A DNA stretch of 64,000 nt from Pseudolysobacter sp964466115 (GCA_964466115.1 CAYXMH010000015.1:1-64000), one strand, 5' to 3'; shown: positions 1 through 9,222, counted from the stretch's first letter. The notes: generated by a model from the letters alone, not told the origin. Numbers and translations are program-made.

Positions 1-53
1 ACGGCAATATTCTTTGAGGCTCGGGACTGTCTAGGAAAACCGGGGCGATTCAG

Positions 54-896
54 ATGAGCAAGACGGCGGGTACTGCGAATCAACTCCATGGCATGCTCGG
101 TTTCATAGACGGCGTTGACTTGCATAACAGGGGCAACAATTCAAAAATCAGAAGTTCAAGAGACCAATCGAACCAAACTAGTAAACAATCGATGTACCGT
201 CGCTTTCTCTTATTCAATGAGTTCTATGCTGCGTCGTCTCCTGTCATTGTCTGCGAAGGTAAAACGGATAATGTGTACATATTACACGCGATTCGCAGCT
301 TGGCTTCAGCGTATCCGCAACTGGCGACTACAGACGCCGTTGGCACCATCAAACTAAATGTTCGGATATATAAGTATTCTGGGACGAGCACTGGTCAAAT
401 ACTTGGAATTACAGGAGGATCAGGGGATCTCGGTAACTTCGTGCGGCACTACTCGGCAGCGATCACACGATTCAACGCGCCTGGTCAGCAACACCCAGTG
501 GTGCTGTTGATTGATAACGATAGCGGTGCGGATGGTATCTACAATCAAGTCAAACAGATCACGAAGTTAAAACCTGATGGTAAGGAGGCGTTCGTGCACG
601 TCAAAGGTAATCTTTATTTGGTTGCTACCCCGTTGAAACCCGGAAACCAGCCCTCTGCAATTGAGGACTTTTTCGATACAGCTACCAAGGCAACGAAAAT
701 TAATGGTAAGACTTTCAATGTAAAGAACGATTCTGATTCCAAATCAACCTATGGAAAAACGGTGTTTGCTCACAAGGTCGTGAAACCTAATGCAAACATC
801 ATTAACTTCAGCGGATTCCATGAAATCTTGTCGAATGTGGTAGCAGTGATTGAAACACACGCAAGGAAACATTCTGTAGTGATTCCGATGCCTTAA
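54..896 (+). CDS. Retron Ec67-type reverse transcriptase, C-terminal part with Toprim domain (5' truncated or frameshifted)
   Basis: The product resembles the C-terminal portion of Ec67-family retron reverse transcriptases, in which the end of the RT (thumb region, here NQLHGMLGFIDGVDLHN at residues 9-25) is followed by a Toprim nuclease domain. Toprim hallmarks are visible: the glycine-acid motif VIVCEGKTD (Glu68) and the metal-binding LLIDNDSGAD (Asp154 and Asp156). The closing FSGFHEIL segment is typical of the family. The YXDD-containing catalytic RT half and the msr/msd RNA would lie upstream of base 1. The frame is open only back to a TGA at 15-17. Homology-like residues (KTGAIQ) sit before the ATG at 54, so the gene is probably a fragment or carries a frameshift, not an intact 280-residue protein. 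It converges on the secretion operon that ends at 908. Confidence 0.6.
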   Translation: MSKTAGTANQLHGMLGFIDGVDLHNRGNNSKIRSSRDQSNQTSKQSMYRRFLLFNEFYAASSPVIVCEGKTDNVYILHAIRSLASAYPQLATTDAVGTIKLNVRIYKYSGTSTGQILGITGGSGDLGNFVRHYSAAITRFNAPGQQHPVVLLIDNDSGADGIYNQVKQITKLKPDGKEAFVHVKGNLYLVATPLKPGNQPSAIEDFFDTATKATKINGKTFNVKNDSDSKSTYGKTVFAHKVVKPNANIINFSGFHEILSNVVAVIETHARKHSVVIPMP

Positions 897-907
897 TGGG
901 GAGTTTT

Positions 908-1573
908 TTACCGTTCCAGTTCATCCCGCTCACGTTCAGTCTCACGTTCTGAGACGTTCACACGAGCTTTATCCGCTGATTTCTCGACGTTGACGCGATC
1001 GAGCAATTTGGCGCCGGCGTCGTAGTCTTTCCCAGACAGGTGGGCTTGAACGGATTGCACCGACTGACCTTCACCACGGCGAATATTCAGCTCATTATCG
1101 ATCACTTCCACGCGTGCTTTGTTTTCGATGGACGGATTGCCCCGTTCGCGACTAATGCCAATTGTTCTGGCGGCCGCGAGCGTGGCTGTTGGTTCTTTTT
1201 CAAGAATCGGGTCGCGTATACTGGTATCAACCTTGGGTTCGCGGGTGTCATTGCGATCAGCGTAGTTCGCTATGGTCCGGGCGGTCGCTTCGGCTGCGGT
1301 AGCCGCGAGCGCGGGGTATTCGGAAATTTTTTCCTTCACGCGGTCGGAAACGGCCGCACCAAATTCGGTAGCACCGGCATTAGTTCCCAATCGAACGGTG
1401 CGTTCTTGCTGGCGCTCGGGGCGGTTGCCGATGTTGACCGCGCTTTCATAGCGTTCAGTGGCATTCGTCGCAACCGTAGAGATTGCAGAGCGCGGACTCG
1501 CCTGCACTGACTGACTTTCGCTAGGCCCGCGAGCCGGCGTCTGATTTCGATTTTCGGATTGGCGCTGATTCAT
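908..1573 (-). CDS. Hypothetical charged protein downstream of virD4
   Basis: I do not recognise this 221-residue protein. It is rich in Arg, Glu, Ser, Thr and Ala. There is no signal peptide or membrane segment, and it looks largely disordered, with a charged C-terminus dense in Arg and Glu. A more ordered stretch around residues 165-195 (VQAHLSGKDYDAGAKLL) could be a small helical domain. The start lies only 2 bases beyond the virD4 stop, so it is the last gene of the secretion operon and probably translationally coupled. Position suggests a substrate-recruitment accessory for the coupling protein, or the remnant of a larger mobilisation protein, but nothing in the sequence proves either. 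Confidence 0.6.
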   Translation of the reverse strand: MNQRQSENRNQTPARGPSESQSVQASPRSAISTVATNATERYESAVNIGNRPERQQERTVRLGTNAGATEFGAAVSDRVKEKISEYPALAATAAEATARTIANYADRNDTREPKVDTSIRDPILEKEPTATLAAARTIGISRERGNPSIENKARVEVIDNELNIRRGEGQSVQSVQAHLSGKDYDAGAKLLDRVNVEKSADKARVNVSERETERERDELER

Positions 1574-1575
1574 AA

Positions 1576-3573
1576 CTAACGGGCTCCTATCGCCATCAAG
1601 GCGGCAATCATTGCGGGATCATCAGGACGGTTCTTTGGTAGCTTTGCAGCTACGTTTTTTGCCACGGCCTGCAACTCTTCAACGCGGTCGGCATTACCTT
1701 GTTGCTTGGCGGATTGCATCTCGCTAATCGCAAATTCCAGTACACCTTCCTCGGCCGTTTGTTCGACCAGTGCACCCTCAACCTGGTGCACTTTCTCGGC
1801 AAGCTGCGACAAAGTTTCCTTTGGTTCTCGTGAATCGTGTGCGATGGTGTAACTTGGTAGTTCTGGTGGAACCAGAGCCGAGCGTTGCAGCATTCCCGCA
1901 TCTTCGTAATAGCGAATTTTCTTTCCCATCACCGGGCGCATGCCTTCAATAAAAAGGATCAATTTATCGCGGCCCATCTGCAGGACCTCCTGAGGCATGA
2001 GAAGGTCGCGTTTTGCGGGGTTGATTGAGGTAGAGCCGCCTTTTTCAGATCGAGTCTTTCCGAAACTCTTCATCGTGTAGGTGCCGAGTTCCTTGGAGAT
2101 TTCGGTTGCGGTTTCAAGCGAGTTTGGGGCATAAAACACGCGGTATTTGCACGTCTCCACAATGGCGCGCCAGCCGGCCATACCGTAATGTTCGATGCCT
2201 TGGGCCGGTGACTGGTAGATCAAAAATATACAACCGTGATAACCACGCAAAAAGGCAATCGACGAAGCAAGCACCGGTAAGCGCTTAAGTAGAGCGGCTT
2301 CGTCGATCATGAGCTGGACGTGATATGGCTCATCTGGTCCCGGCATCCGGCGGACCAGCGTGTCGATCGCTTGTTGGAACATTAGGCCGAGTAGGGGGCT
2401 GAGTCTTTCGATATTGTCCGGCGTTACGCCGAGGTATATCGACATACGTCGCCGGCGAAGTGGATCGAACGTGAAATCACTTTCAGCGGTCGCGGAATCG
2501 ATAGCGGGATTACCCCAAATACCGATCTTGTCTTTCAGCGCACCGAGAACGCCCTCGGCTTGCTTCATTGGTAGCGCGGCAAACGAAAGCAATAATCGAC
2601 GTGCCATATCGCCCTGTACTTTTGCGGCAAGCGCTGCGCATCGCTCTCCACAAATACCACCATCGACGACTAGGCGATAAACTGAGCCGATCGAAACTGA
2701 CTCCGGGCGTGGGATATGGTCAATATCGCTGCCTTCGGCCGAGACCTTGGCGCACACGGTGCGATAGTTGTCGTTTAACTCAGCAAATGCGAGAACGGCG
2801 CCTTTAAATAAATCTCGTGCACCGGATGCCCAAATGGTATCCCCGGTTAGCGGATTAGGGCTTAACATATTGGCAATACGATCGATCTCATCGATGCGGC
2901 GAATCCCTTCGCCAATTTGGCCTAACGGGTTATACCGCCAACCACGGCCGTCGTAATTCAGTGGATCAAACAGTACGCAATCGCCCGATTGTGAGTATTT
3001 TGCTCGGAAGCCGGCAGTTTTCTCCCAGTTTTCTTTTTTCGGATCCAACGTCACGATCGAACCTTGAAACTGGTGCAGTGTAGGGATGACCCAGCCCACA
3101 CCTTTGCCGCCGCCAGGAGGGGCGCAACCCAACACGTTGCCAGGAGGCGGGGCAATCATCGGTTTACTACGATAAGCGCCCAGAATCGTTCCCCAGGACG
3201 CTCTAAGTCCGGCCTTGCGGACTTCTGCTTCGTGGCCAAATCGAGCGTCCCCATAAAGCTTTCGCGGTTTGATCAACATCGCAAGGCCGAAGCCTGCCGG
3301 TACCAATAACGTTAAACCCAATGAAATCCACAGGCGTTTGCGTTCCGATGCTGTACCTTCTTGGCTTACGCGTACTAACTCTGACGGCGCAATGAATTCG
3401 CCGCCTTTTGCGAGTCCGCCGCGAAACGTTGAGAAGATTAAACCCCAGAAAATCGCCACGTAGACGACCAGGCATGACAGCAGCACGGCGGCTTTGACTG
3501 CCTTCTGTGCCGCAGGGGAGAGCGGTGAGCGGGTGCTGCGTGTTTTAACGGTAGACGACTTGGCTACAACCAT
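1576..3573 (-). CDS. virD4: VirD4/TraG type IV coupling protein
   Basis: Inner-membrane ATPase that delivers the relaxase-DNA complex to the type IV channel. Two N-terminal membrane segments (about residues 26-50 and 80-100) precede the family motif GDARFG. The Walker A is APPGGGKGVG (about 151-160). The Walker B region is VQLMIDEAALLKRLPVL, followed by a conserved FLIYQSP segment. The length of 665 residues is normal for the family. The start lies 29 bases inside the end of virB11, consistent with operonic coupling. The C-terminal 80 residues are Ala/Glu-rich and variable, as often seen where coupling proteins contact their own relaxase. It is placed last among the recognised Vir genes. Confidence 0.95.
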   Translation of the reverse strand: MVVAKSSTVKTRSTRSPLSPAAQKAVKAAVLLSCLVVYVAIFWGLIFSTFRGGLAKGGEFIAPSELVRVSQEGTASERKRLWISLGLTLLVPAGFGLAMLIKPRKLYGDARFGHEAEVRKAGLRASWGTILGAYRSKPMIAPPPGNVLGCAPPGGGKGVGWVIPTLHQFQGSIVTLDPKKENWEKTAGFRAKYSQSGDCVLFDPLNYDGRGWRYNPLGQIGEGIRRIDEIDRIANMLSPNPLTGDTIWASGARDLFKGAVLAFAELNDNYRTVCAKVSAEGSDIDHIPRPESVSIGSVYRLVVDGGICGERCAALAAKVQGDMARRLLLSFAALPMKQAEGVLGALKDKIGIWGNPAIDSATAESDFTFDPLRRRRMSIYLGVTPDNIERLSPLLGLMFQQAIDTLVRRMPGPDEPYHVQLMIDEAALLKRLPVLASSIAFLRGYHGCIFLIYQSPAQGIEHYGMAGWRAIVETCKYRVFYAPNSLETATEISKELGTYTMKSFGKTRSEKGGSTSINPAKRDLLMPQEVLQMGRDKLILFIEGMRPVMGKKIRYYEDAGMLQRSALVPPELPSYTIAHDSREPKETLSQLAEKVHQVEGALVEQTAEEGVLEFAISEMQSAKQQGNADRVEELQAVAKNVAAKLPKNRPDDPAMIAALMAIGAR

Positions 3574-4531
3574 ACGTCATCCCGTTGCGTGAGCGTTTCA
3601 TATGAACAATGCAATCGACATAACGACGTGCTTGTTCGTAAACACGCGCATTGTCGCTTTGTGGAATAGCGTCCGAGACCATATCGGCCAATCTCTGGCA
3701 CCCGGCTTCAAGCCCCTCATTCGCATGCCAGGATGCGATGGAACCGGAGTAACCTGTATTGATCGCCTGTAGCCACATATACGCCTCGGCGCCACGCAGT
3801 TCTCCCACGAAAAGGCGATCTCCATCGTCGCGTAGTGCGGACCGGAGCGCTTTGCTGGGATCAATTGAAGTGACAGCTGCACTAGTGAACGACACTAAGG
3901 ACTGCGACCAATCTTCGTGCGGAAGATCAACCTCTGGTACGTCTTGGATGGTGATGACGCATTCATCCAGTGGGACCACCTTCAATAAACCGTTCATCAG
4001 CGTCGTCTTACCGGACCCGACCTGGCCCGTTACACCGATTGTGCGGCCGCTAAGTACCAGCGCTTTTAGCAGGCCGGCTACATCGCCGCGTTCACTCGCT
4101 GCATCGATCGAAGGGTCCGCTGGCAAGGCATCATCTTCTCGTCGGATGAGGGCGGTATTCGTGAACGTTCCACGTCGCTCGATCTCATCCAGCGCCCAGT
4201 TTTGAGCACGTGGCAGCCGAATGGCCACGCTAACCGTGCGTTGTGGACAAAACGGCGGGATTTTTACGTGCACGCGAGCGCCACCCGGAAATGAGCAATC
4301 AAGCCATGGCGATTGCTCGTTGATCTGTTTATCTTCCAGATTTGCTGCGATTTGAGCGATTGACAGCAAATGTTCGAAGGTTAGCTCTGGTACTTCATGG
4401 CGTTCTTTGCCACGCACCGTTTTGACGAATACAACACCTGGTTTGCGTATATGAATGTCCTTCGCGTCGGGATCGTCTAACCACGGTTGCAGTGGTCTTA
4501 AAAATGTTTTTAACGTTATGTCGTCAAGCAT
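3545..4531 (-). CDS. virB11: VirB11 secretion ATPase
   Basis: Hexameric cytoplasmic ATPase of the P-type (VirB-like) type IV system. It works with VirB4 and VirD4 to switch between pilus assembly and substrate transfer. The 328-residue protein has an N-terminal domain (1-120) and a RecA-like C-terminal domain. Walker A is GQVGSGKT at 169-176. The Asp box ITIQDVPEVDLPHED and Walker B LFVGELRGAEAYMWLQAINTG follow, then the His box SWHANEG. All catalytic elements are present. It lies 12 bases downstream of virB10 and its 3' end overlaps the virD4 start. Confidence 0.95.
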   Translation of the reverse strand: MLDDITLKTFLRPLQPWLDDPDAKDIHIRKPGVVFVKTVRGKERHEVPELTFEHLLSIAQIAANLEDKQINEQSPWLDCSFPGGARVHVKIPPFCPQRTVSVAIRLPRAQNWALDEIERRGTFTNTALIRREDDALPADPSIDAASERGDVAGLLKALVLSGRTIGVTGQVGSGKTTLMNGLLKVVPLDECVITIQDVPEVDLPHEDWSQSLVSFTSAAVTSIDPSKALRSALRDDGDRLFVGELRGAEAYMWLQAINTGYSGSIASWHANEGLEAGCQRLADMVSDAIPQSDNARVYEQARRYVDCIVHMKRSRNGMTYGCSQVVYR

Positions 4532-4543
4532 TGGGTGAATCCC

Positions 4544-5833
4544 CTAACACCAAGGAAACGACATCAACAATAGAGCACCGATTCGGAACCCCTGGGCCGC
4601 AACCGTTTGGAAGTTGAGGTCGCGAGCCACAAATACTTGAATTCGGGTGCCTTGATCGACAAAAATGGTCGGCGGCACATTGATCGAGTTCTGCAAGGCA
4701 ACAGTCGAAGCGTCTTTGCCGTCGGTGCTGATCACCTGCAAGCTTTGTTGGCTTTGGCTCTTGCCAAACACATCAATTAGCGACAAAAGCACAGAACCCC
4801 CAAACCGTTCAAAGAAATGTGAGTCCACTTCCCCGGTTAATCCTGCTACGCCTAATGGATCGGTACCGGGGGAGCTAATGCCGATATCGACGCCATCTGG
4901 GCGTGCCACGCGGTGCCAAATTACGGCAACTCGCGTCTGACCACGCACTAGACCGGAGCGGTACTCGCCGACCAATCGGGAACCAGAGGGGATAAGCACT
5001 TGCGAACCGTCTTCGGAATAGACGTTTTCCTGTACAACCGCCCGAAGCATGCCGGGTAAATCGCTCTGAATAGCCGTTTCTAAGACGGCCGCTATGAATT
5101 TGCCCTGATTGATTCGGTAGCTCTGATTTCCCGAAAAACCCGCCGCCACTGTGTCAATGCGTGCGGCTTTGGCATCGGGCAGAAAAGCATAGGGCTGATT
5201 TTGAGGTGTTTGTTGCCCTTGGCCAGATTGCGGACCGGAATTCAGGCCGCGTGCTTGTAGGGCAGCATTCTGTTGCGCGATGAGTTGCGCGAAGGGATCA
5301 GAAGAGGGGGTGCCATTCGCATTTGTCGGTGCTCCAGCTCGTGGATCACTCCCAGTCGCTTTGTTGCTTGCGATCAGGATCGTCGAGGAGCGCCGGGCCT
5401 CGAGTTTCTTGCGAGCATCATCGGCACGTTTCTTCGCTTCGTCCTTCTCACGCTTTTCCTCCTCGGCGCGCCGTGTTAACTCCGCTTGCGCCATCCGCTG
5501 AGCCATGTCTTGCATGCGTTTTTCCGTTTCTTTGTCTACAGGCGGTTCAGCCTGAGCCGCTTTAGCATTTTGTGCCTGGCTGTCGAAGCTACGAGATTCC
5601 TGGACCGGAGGCGGCGAGGGCGCATGGGCATTGCGCAGTGCGAATTCCTCGGCTTGGCGTTTAATCGTGCCGGAATTGTCCGTTTTCATCATCACTGACG
5701 CGACTACGAGGATGACAGCAAGACCGAGCACGCCGGCGATGATTATCGGCGTATGCTTTGATCGTGGTTTATCTTCTACGATCGTCGGCATCTCCTCGGG
5801 CTGCTCGATATCAGTGGGCTCGCGCGTGCTCAT
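4544..5833 (-). CDS. virB10: VirB10 core-complex protein
   Basis: Energy-sensing subunit that spans both membranes of the type IV core complex. The 429-residue protein has a short cytoplasmic N-terminus and one inner-membrane helix (about 31-48, IIIAGVLGLAVILVVASV). A long periplasmic linker follows, rich in charged coiled coil (about 100-150) and Gln/Pro/Asn (about 170-215). The C-terminal beta-barrel (about 235-425) contains conserved TrbI/VirB10 segments such as FIAAVLETAIQSDLPG, LIPSGSRLVGEY and VARPDGVDIGISSPG. Its ATG overlaps the virB9 stop by 4 bases (ATGA). It forms the outer-membrane cap with VirB9 and the VirB7-like lipoprotein. Confidence 0.95.
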   Translation of the reverse strand: MSTREPTDIEQPEEMPTIVEDKPRSKHTPIIIAGVLGLAVILVVASVMMKTDNSGTIKRQAEEFALRNAHAPSPPPVQESRSFDSQAQNAKAAQAEPPVDKETEKRMQDMAQRMAQAELTRRAEEEKREKDEAKKRADDARKKLEARRSSTILIASNKATGSDPRAGAPTNANGTPSSDPFAQLIAQQNAALQARGLNSGPQSGQGQQTPQNQPYAFLPDAKAARIDTVAAGFSGNQSYRINQGKFIAAVLETAIQSDLPGMLRAVVQENVYSEDGSQVLIPSGSRLVGEYRSGLVRGQTRVAVIWHRVARPDGVDIGISSPGTDPLGVAGLTGEVDSHFFERFGGSVLLSLIDVFGKSQSQQSLQVISTDGKDASTVALQNSINVPPTIFVDQGTRIQVFVARDLNFQTVAAQGFRIGALLLMSFPWC

Positions 5834-6612
5834 AAGGATTCACGCCGGTTTTTGCTTAATGCTTTTGGTAAAGGTCCAAGTGCGACGTTAAATATGCACG
5901 TCGCTTCCTTGCCATCACGTAACGTGAACTGACGCTCAGTACGTTCGACGACAATGTAGCGTCCTTGTTTGTGGAAGTTCACTACGGCTTCATTACCGGT
6001 GGCATCCACTGCGAAAATTGCAGGTAGTTTGCTACGTTCACCAAAATCGAAATAGGTAAACTTCCCATCGTCTAGTACCTGCGCGGGCTTGATGATCTTC
6101 GAGCCTGAGAATTCGTAATGAAAATTCCAGGCTTCCGGGCCGACTGGCTCAGGTGACACTTGGACCGCTACTTTACGCTGTTGCTCCTTGAGTCTCGCAA
6201 CTTCGTCATCGGGGTACTCGAACGTCACCAGAAAGTTAAGATCGTCCGACGATGCGGATGCCGCTTTATCAGCGGTTAGCTCGAATGTGTACACACGTTG
6301 GGTAGTCGTAACTACCAAGTTGGTAAAGATATTATCCTCCTTCGGCTTGATGAAAATGCCGTTTTTACCGGCGTTTTCCACTACTAACCAGGCGTCGCTA
6401 TCACCTACCGCGACGTTCTCGACCTGTTCGTATTCGGCGAATCGAACAAAAGTCGAGATCAGCGCGTGAGTTTTTAATCGAATCACATCGCGGGCGTTAT
6501 AACGCACGGTTTTGATGCGAGCATCCGCCGGGCTAGCCTTTGGCATTTCGACCGCTAAGGCGGGGAGGGTGACAGACGCAGCCATAAGGGCTGCAAAAAG
6601 CATTTTTCTCAT
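5830..6612 (-). CDS. virB9: VirB9 core-complex protein
   Basis: Periplasmic/outer-membrane core subunit of the type IV channel. The 260-residue precursor has a clear signal peptide (residues 1-20, ending LPALA). The N-terminal domain includes the family-typical VRYNARDVIRLKTH and the GDSDAWLV segment. The C-terminal CTX domain contains TYFDFGERSKLPAIFAV and ends near FNVALGPLPK. Start and stop are both coupled: the virB8 stop overlaps this ATG as TAATG, and this stop overlaps the virB10 ATG. VirB7 lipoproteins normally anchor VirB9; the small lipoprotein at 8342-8455 is the candidate here. Confidence 0.95.
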   Translation of the reverse strand: MRKMLFAALMAASVTLPALAVEMPKASPADARIKTVRYNARDVIRLKTHALISTFVRFAEYEQVENVAVGDSDAWLVVENAGKNGIFIKPKEDNIFTNLVVTTTQRVYTFELTADKAASASSDDLNFLVTFEYPDDEVARLKEQQRKVAVQVSPEPVGPEAWNFHYEFSGSKIIKPAQVLDDGKFTYFDFGERSKLPAIFAVDATGNEAVVNFHKQGRYIVVERTERQFTLRDGKEATCIFNVALGPLPKALSKNRRESL

Positions 6613-7328
6613 TACATTGACTCCTGATCAACGCGGAAACTGGTGACCTGAAATCCAAGCGGATTTGCAAGGCGGTCTTTTAACTCCAAGGGTGTCTGCA
6701 CATAGCGGAATTGCAGGATTGCTACCCAGGGACGGTCCTGAATGGCACCATCTTTCTTAACGTGCGCCGTGAAACGCACCTGAGCAGTACGCTCGTTGAA
6801 AAATTCGACTGATTTCACTTGGATTGCACGCACAGAGCCCTCGTAAAGCTTAAAAGGGTTCACATTTGCGCCGCCGGTGAAATTCCGATCGTATTCGTCA
6901 AAAATTTTCTTTTCCGACGTACGTCGTACTTGATTGTGTCGAGTCTCGATGTCGGTTAGATCGAATGTTTCTCGCGCGATAACGTATTGGGCGAGGTTGG
7001 ATTTTGTGACTGCTGAATCTTCCGTCAGCGATTGTACTTTGCCGTCGTTTTTTTCGAGACTGGTAATGACTTCAGTTTGACCGGTGATCTTATCGACGAC
7101 AACCAAGTAGCCATCAACTTTTTTAAGAGGCGTCAACGCAAACACCGCACCGACGGCACCAATCGCTAACAGTGCGGAGATACCTGCAATAGTGTAGGCA
7201 AGTTTTGCGCGTCGATGCGCAAGATCAAGGCGGTCACGCGCCCATTCGTTCGCTTCTTTGAGATACGCCTCCGTCGTGGATTGAGTACTTGAAGTGGAAT
7301 TACTTTTTGTTCCGTCTGCCATAGCCAT
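6612..7328 (-). CDS. virB8: VirB8 inner-membrane assembly factor
   Basis: Bitopic inner-membrane protein that nucleates the type IV channel. Of 238 residues, 1-45 are cytoplasmic, 47-69 form a single membrane helix (YTIAGISALLAIGAVGAVFAL), and the rest is the periplasmic NTF2-like VirB8 domain. That domain contains YVIARETFD and the RFTAHVKKDGAIQDRPWVAI segment typical of the family. The gene starts 2 bases after the virB6 stop and ends as TAATG with virB9. No unusual features. Confidence 0.93.
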   Translation of the reverse strand: MAMADGTKSNSTSSTQSTTEAYLKEANEWARDRLDLAHRRAKLAYTIAGISALLAIGAVGAVFALTPLKKVDGYLVVVDKITGQTEVITSLEKNDGKVQSLTEDSAVTKSNLAQYVIARETFDLTDIETRHNQVRRTSEKKIFDEYDRNFTGGANVNPFKLYEGSVRAIQVKSVEFFNERTAQVRFTAHVKKDGAIQDRPWVAILQFRYVQTPLELKDRLANPLGFQVTSFRVDQESM

Positions 7329-7330
7329 TC

Positions 7331-8326
7331 CTATCTGCTTTTAAGCGACTGGCCATCGCGATCACGGCGGTAGCCAACGCGGCGCGCCGCACGTCGAAGA
7401 TCACCAGGCGCTGTACGTGTACGACCTTCAAAGCCTGGCCCGCCGTCGATGTAAGTTTTTTTGGGGGGTGAGAAGCGGTTTCGTAACCATGCTCCGGCAG
7501 CGCCAGCAGCGCCCATCGTGCTAAGTGCCACACCTCCGCCTAGTGACGACGCCATCGTCATAACTTGCATCAACAGCAGCATGCCGATTACGCAACAACC
7601 AAGAAATTTAGCGATCGGATCTAGTGAAACGGCATTTCCTGCCGCCATGCTGCTTTGTATTTGCTGGGCGACATCTCGTGCCACATGGGCGATAAAGGAA
7701 AGAATCAAGAAAGTAAGAATCGGAATGAACCAATAGTTCATCAGCAGCCCCAACCAACGCTCGAAAATGGTGCGAGTAAGCGGAAACAAGAGGCCGATGA
7801 ACATCAATGGCGTCATCGCCAGCAACACACAGATAGCCACTTTGGAAAGGATCAATAGAAAACAAGCGAATCCGACAAACCCGGTTGCGGCAACGACGAT
7901 CAATAGCCCAAGAAAATTTTGCAAGATATCGCGCCAACTGGCGTTGTCCCAAATGGCTGTGGCGGCACGAAATGCTTCATCAAAGCAGCTTTCTAAGGCA
8001 ATGCGGACATCGTTGCTACCGCCTCCGCCGATGAGGCCATTTGCAATGGAGTCCGGTACCGAAAGAAAAAACAGTCGTAAAATCGAGTTGAAATACCCGA
8101 CATTCGTCACGCCCATAAACACAATGACCAGAATTGCGATACGTCCAGTTAAATCCGGCATCGTGGCTTGTAAGCGTCCACTGAGAACAGCGTAGCCATA
8201 AAACACAATGAATAATGTCACACATGCTGCTGACAAACCGGTAATCACCATGCTCTGCATCGAGCTATACGCGGTCATAAGCCACATTATGGCTGCGTTG
8301 GTGACCTGATCGACGAGATCAATCAT
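7331..8326 (-). CDS. virB6: VirB6 polytopic channel protein
   Basis: Polytopic inner-membrane subunit thought to form part of the translocation path. The 331-residue protein has about six hydrophobic helices. Two are near the N-terminus (about 22-45 and 55-75), followed by a periplasmic loop with Cys. A dense cluster lies at about 140-215, containing the TrbL/VirB6-like SKVAICVLLAMTPLMFIGLLF, and a Met/Leu-rich helix lies at about 240-265. The C-terminal 60 residues are basic and Gly-rich. It sits between the VirB7-like lipoprotein and virB8, the same place as in Lvh-type clusters. VirB6 is poorly conserved, so the call rests on topology, size and position. Confidence 0.88.
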   Translation of the reverse strand: MIDLVDQVTNAAIMWLMTAYSSMQSMVITGLSAACVTLFIVFYGYAVLSGRLQATMPDLTGRIAILVIVFMGVTNVGYFNSILRLFFLSVPDSIANGLIGGGGSNDVRIALESCFDEAFRAATAIWDNASWRDILQNFLGLLIVVAATGFVGFACFLLILSKVAICVLLAMTPLMFIGLLFPLTRTIFERWLGLLMNYWFIPILTFLILSFIAHVARDVAQQIQSSMAAGNAVSLDPIAKFLGCCVIGMLLLMQVMTMASSLGGGVALSTMGAAGAAGAWLRNRFSPPKKTYIDGGPGFEGRTRTAPGDLRRAARRVGYRRDRDGQSLKSR

Positions 8327-8341
8327 CGCGCATCACCAAAG

Positions 8342-8455
8342 TTAGACGTGTGTGTTTACCGGGTGCCGCAGACAGGCGCACGGTGCTTTCGGGGGCGCGT
8401 GGCCGCAACCAGCGAGCTGCATAATTGCGAATAGTATAAGAATTGTACGTAACAT
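8342..8455 (-). CDS. virB7: Small VirB7-like lipoprotein (37 residues)
   Basis: A very short gene. The product begins MLRTILILFAIMQLAGCGH, a lipoprotein signal peptide with lipobox LAGC and the lipidated Cys at residue 17. The mature part is only about 21 residues and carries two more Cys and several Pro. The ATG overlaps the upstream virB5 stop as TAATG, and the stop lies 15 bases before virB6. This spacing is what an essential operon gene would show. VirB7 proteins are tiny outer-membrane lipoproteins that pair with VirB9, often through Cys, so VirB7 is the best call. An entry-exclusion lipoprotein is the alternative, since such genes occupy nearby positions in other systems. Confidence 0.72.
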   Translation of the reverse strand: MLRTILILFAIMQLAGCGHAPPKAPCACLRHPVNTHV

Positions 8456-9222
8456 TAGTACCCCCGATATTGCAGCAGTTGTTGACGGCGCGCTTGGCGT
8501 GATAAGTCTTCTTGATCCTGGAGACCCACCAAGTTGATTTGCTGACTCATCAAGCGAATCAATTCGGCTTGGATAAACGCCGTCTCGGCAACCATACGAG
8601 TATTGAGATCAACTGAACGCTTTAGATCGTTGCTTTCGTCATCGCTACTCGTTTCCGACGTTCGTAGAATGTCTTCGATGGAACTCATTCGCTGATCAAT
8701 GTTGTATTGGGCCGTTTGCCCCGCTGCCATGCTCGCCTGTGACGCCCGTAACCTGTCGTCATAAATATTTCGCATTGTGCTGTTTGTGTGTGTTGTGTAT
8801 TGAAAAGCCGGCCACACCTCTGGTTGCAAGTATCGATTGGCTAAATTTTGCAGAGACTGCTGATAACGATTTGTACCGCCGCTAGTACTGCTCGAATAAC
8901 GCATGTTCATGGCCAAGTTGAAGTCGGCCGGCATATAACGACGAATAAAATCACGGTCAAACGTGCCATTACGCACGAATGCCATACCGCGACCGCCAAC
9001 GATCGCTTTGTAGTCTTTTAACATCTGCTGATAATCCTTCAGCATCTGTGTGTAGTTTTGTACCAATTGGGCGCTTTGCTTAATTTCCTGTAATAGTTGC
9101 GCACCGCCTTGCACTTCCTGAATCGTGTTTTCAACGAGATTGTCAGGATCGATAACAACCAGTTGCGCTTGAGCAAAAGAAGTACAGGCCAAAAAGGCAT
9201 AGCCGAGCCAAGGTTTGTTCAT
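8455..9222 (-). CDS. virB5: VirB5/TrbJ-like minor pilin protein
   Basis: Secreted, largely helical protein of 255 residues. The signal peptide (about 1-19) ends AQA. The mature start VVIDPDNLVENTIQEVQ is typical of the TrbJ/VirB5 group. A coiled coil follows, with repeated QMLKDYQQMLKDY segments at about 58-72. In VirB systems VirB5 sits at the pilus tip and mediates contact. Its ATG overlaps the stop of the 79-residue gene as ATGA, and its stop overlaps the small lipoprotein start. The family is divergent, but the combination of signal peptide, helical content and position makes the assignment firm. Confidence 0.85.
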   Translation of the reverse strand: MNKPWLGYAFLACTSFAQAQLVVIDPDNLVENTIQEVQGGAQLLQEIKQSAQLVQNYTQMLKDYQQMLKDYKAIVGGRGMAFVRNGTFDRDFIRRYMPADFNLAMNMRYSSSTSGGTNRYQQSLQNLANRYLQPEVWPAFQYTTHTNSTMRNIYDDRLRASQASMAAGQTAQYNIDQRMSSIEDILRTSETSSDDESNDLKRSVDLNTRMVAETAFIQAELIRLMSQQINLVGLQDQEDLSRQARRQQLLQYRGY

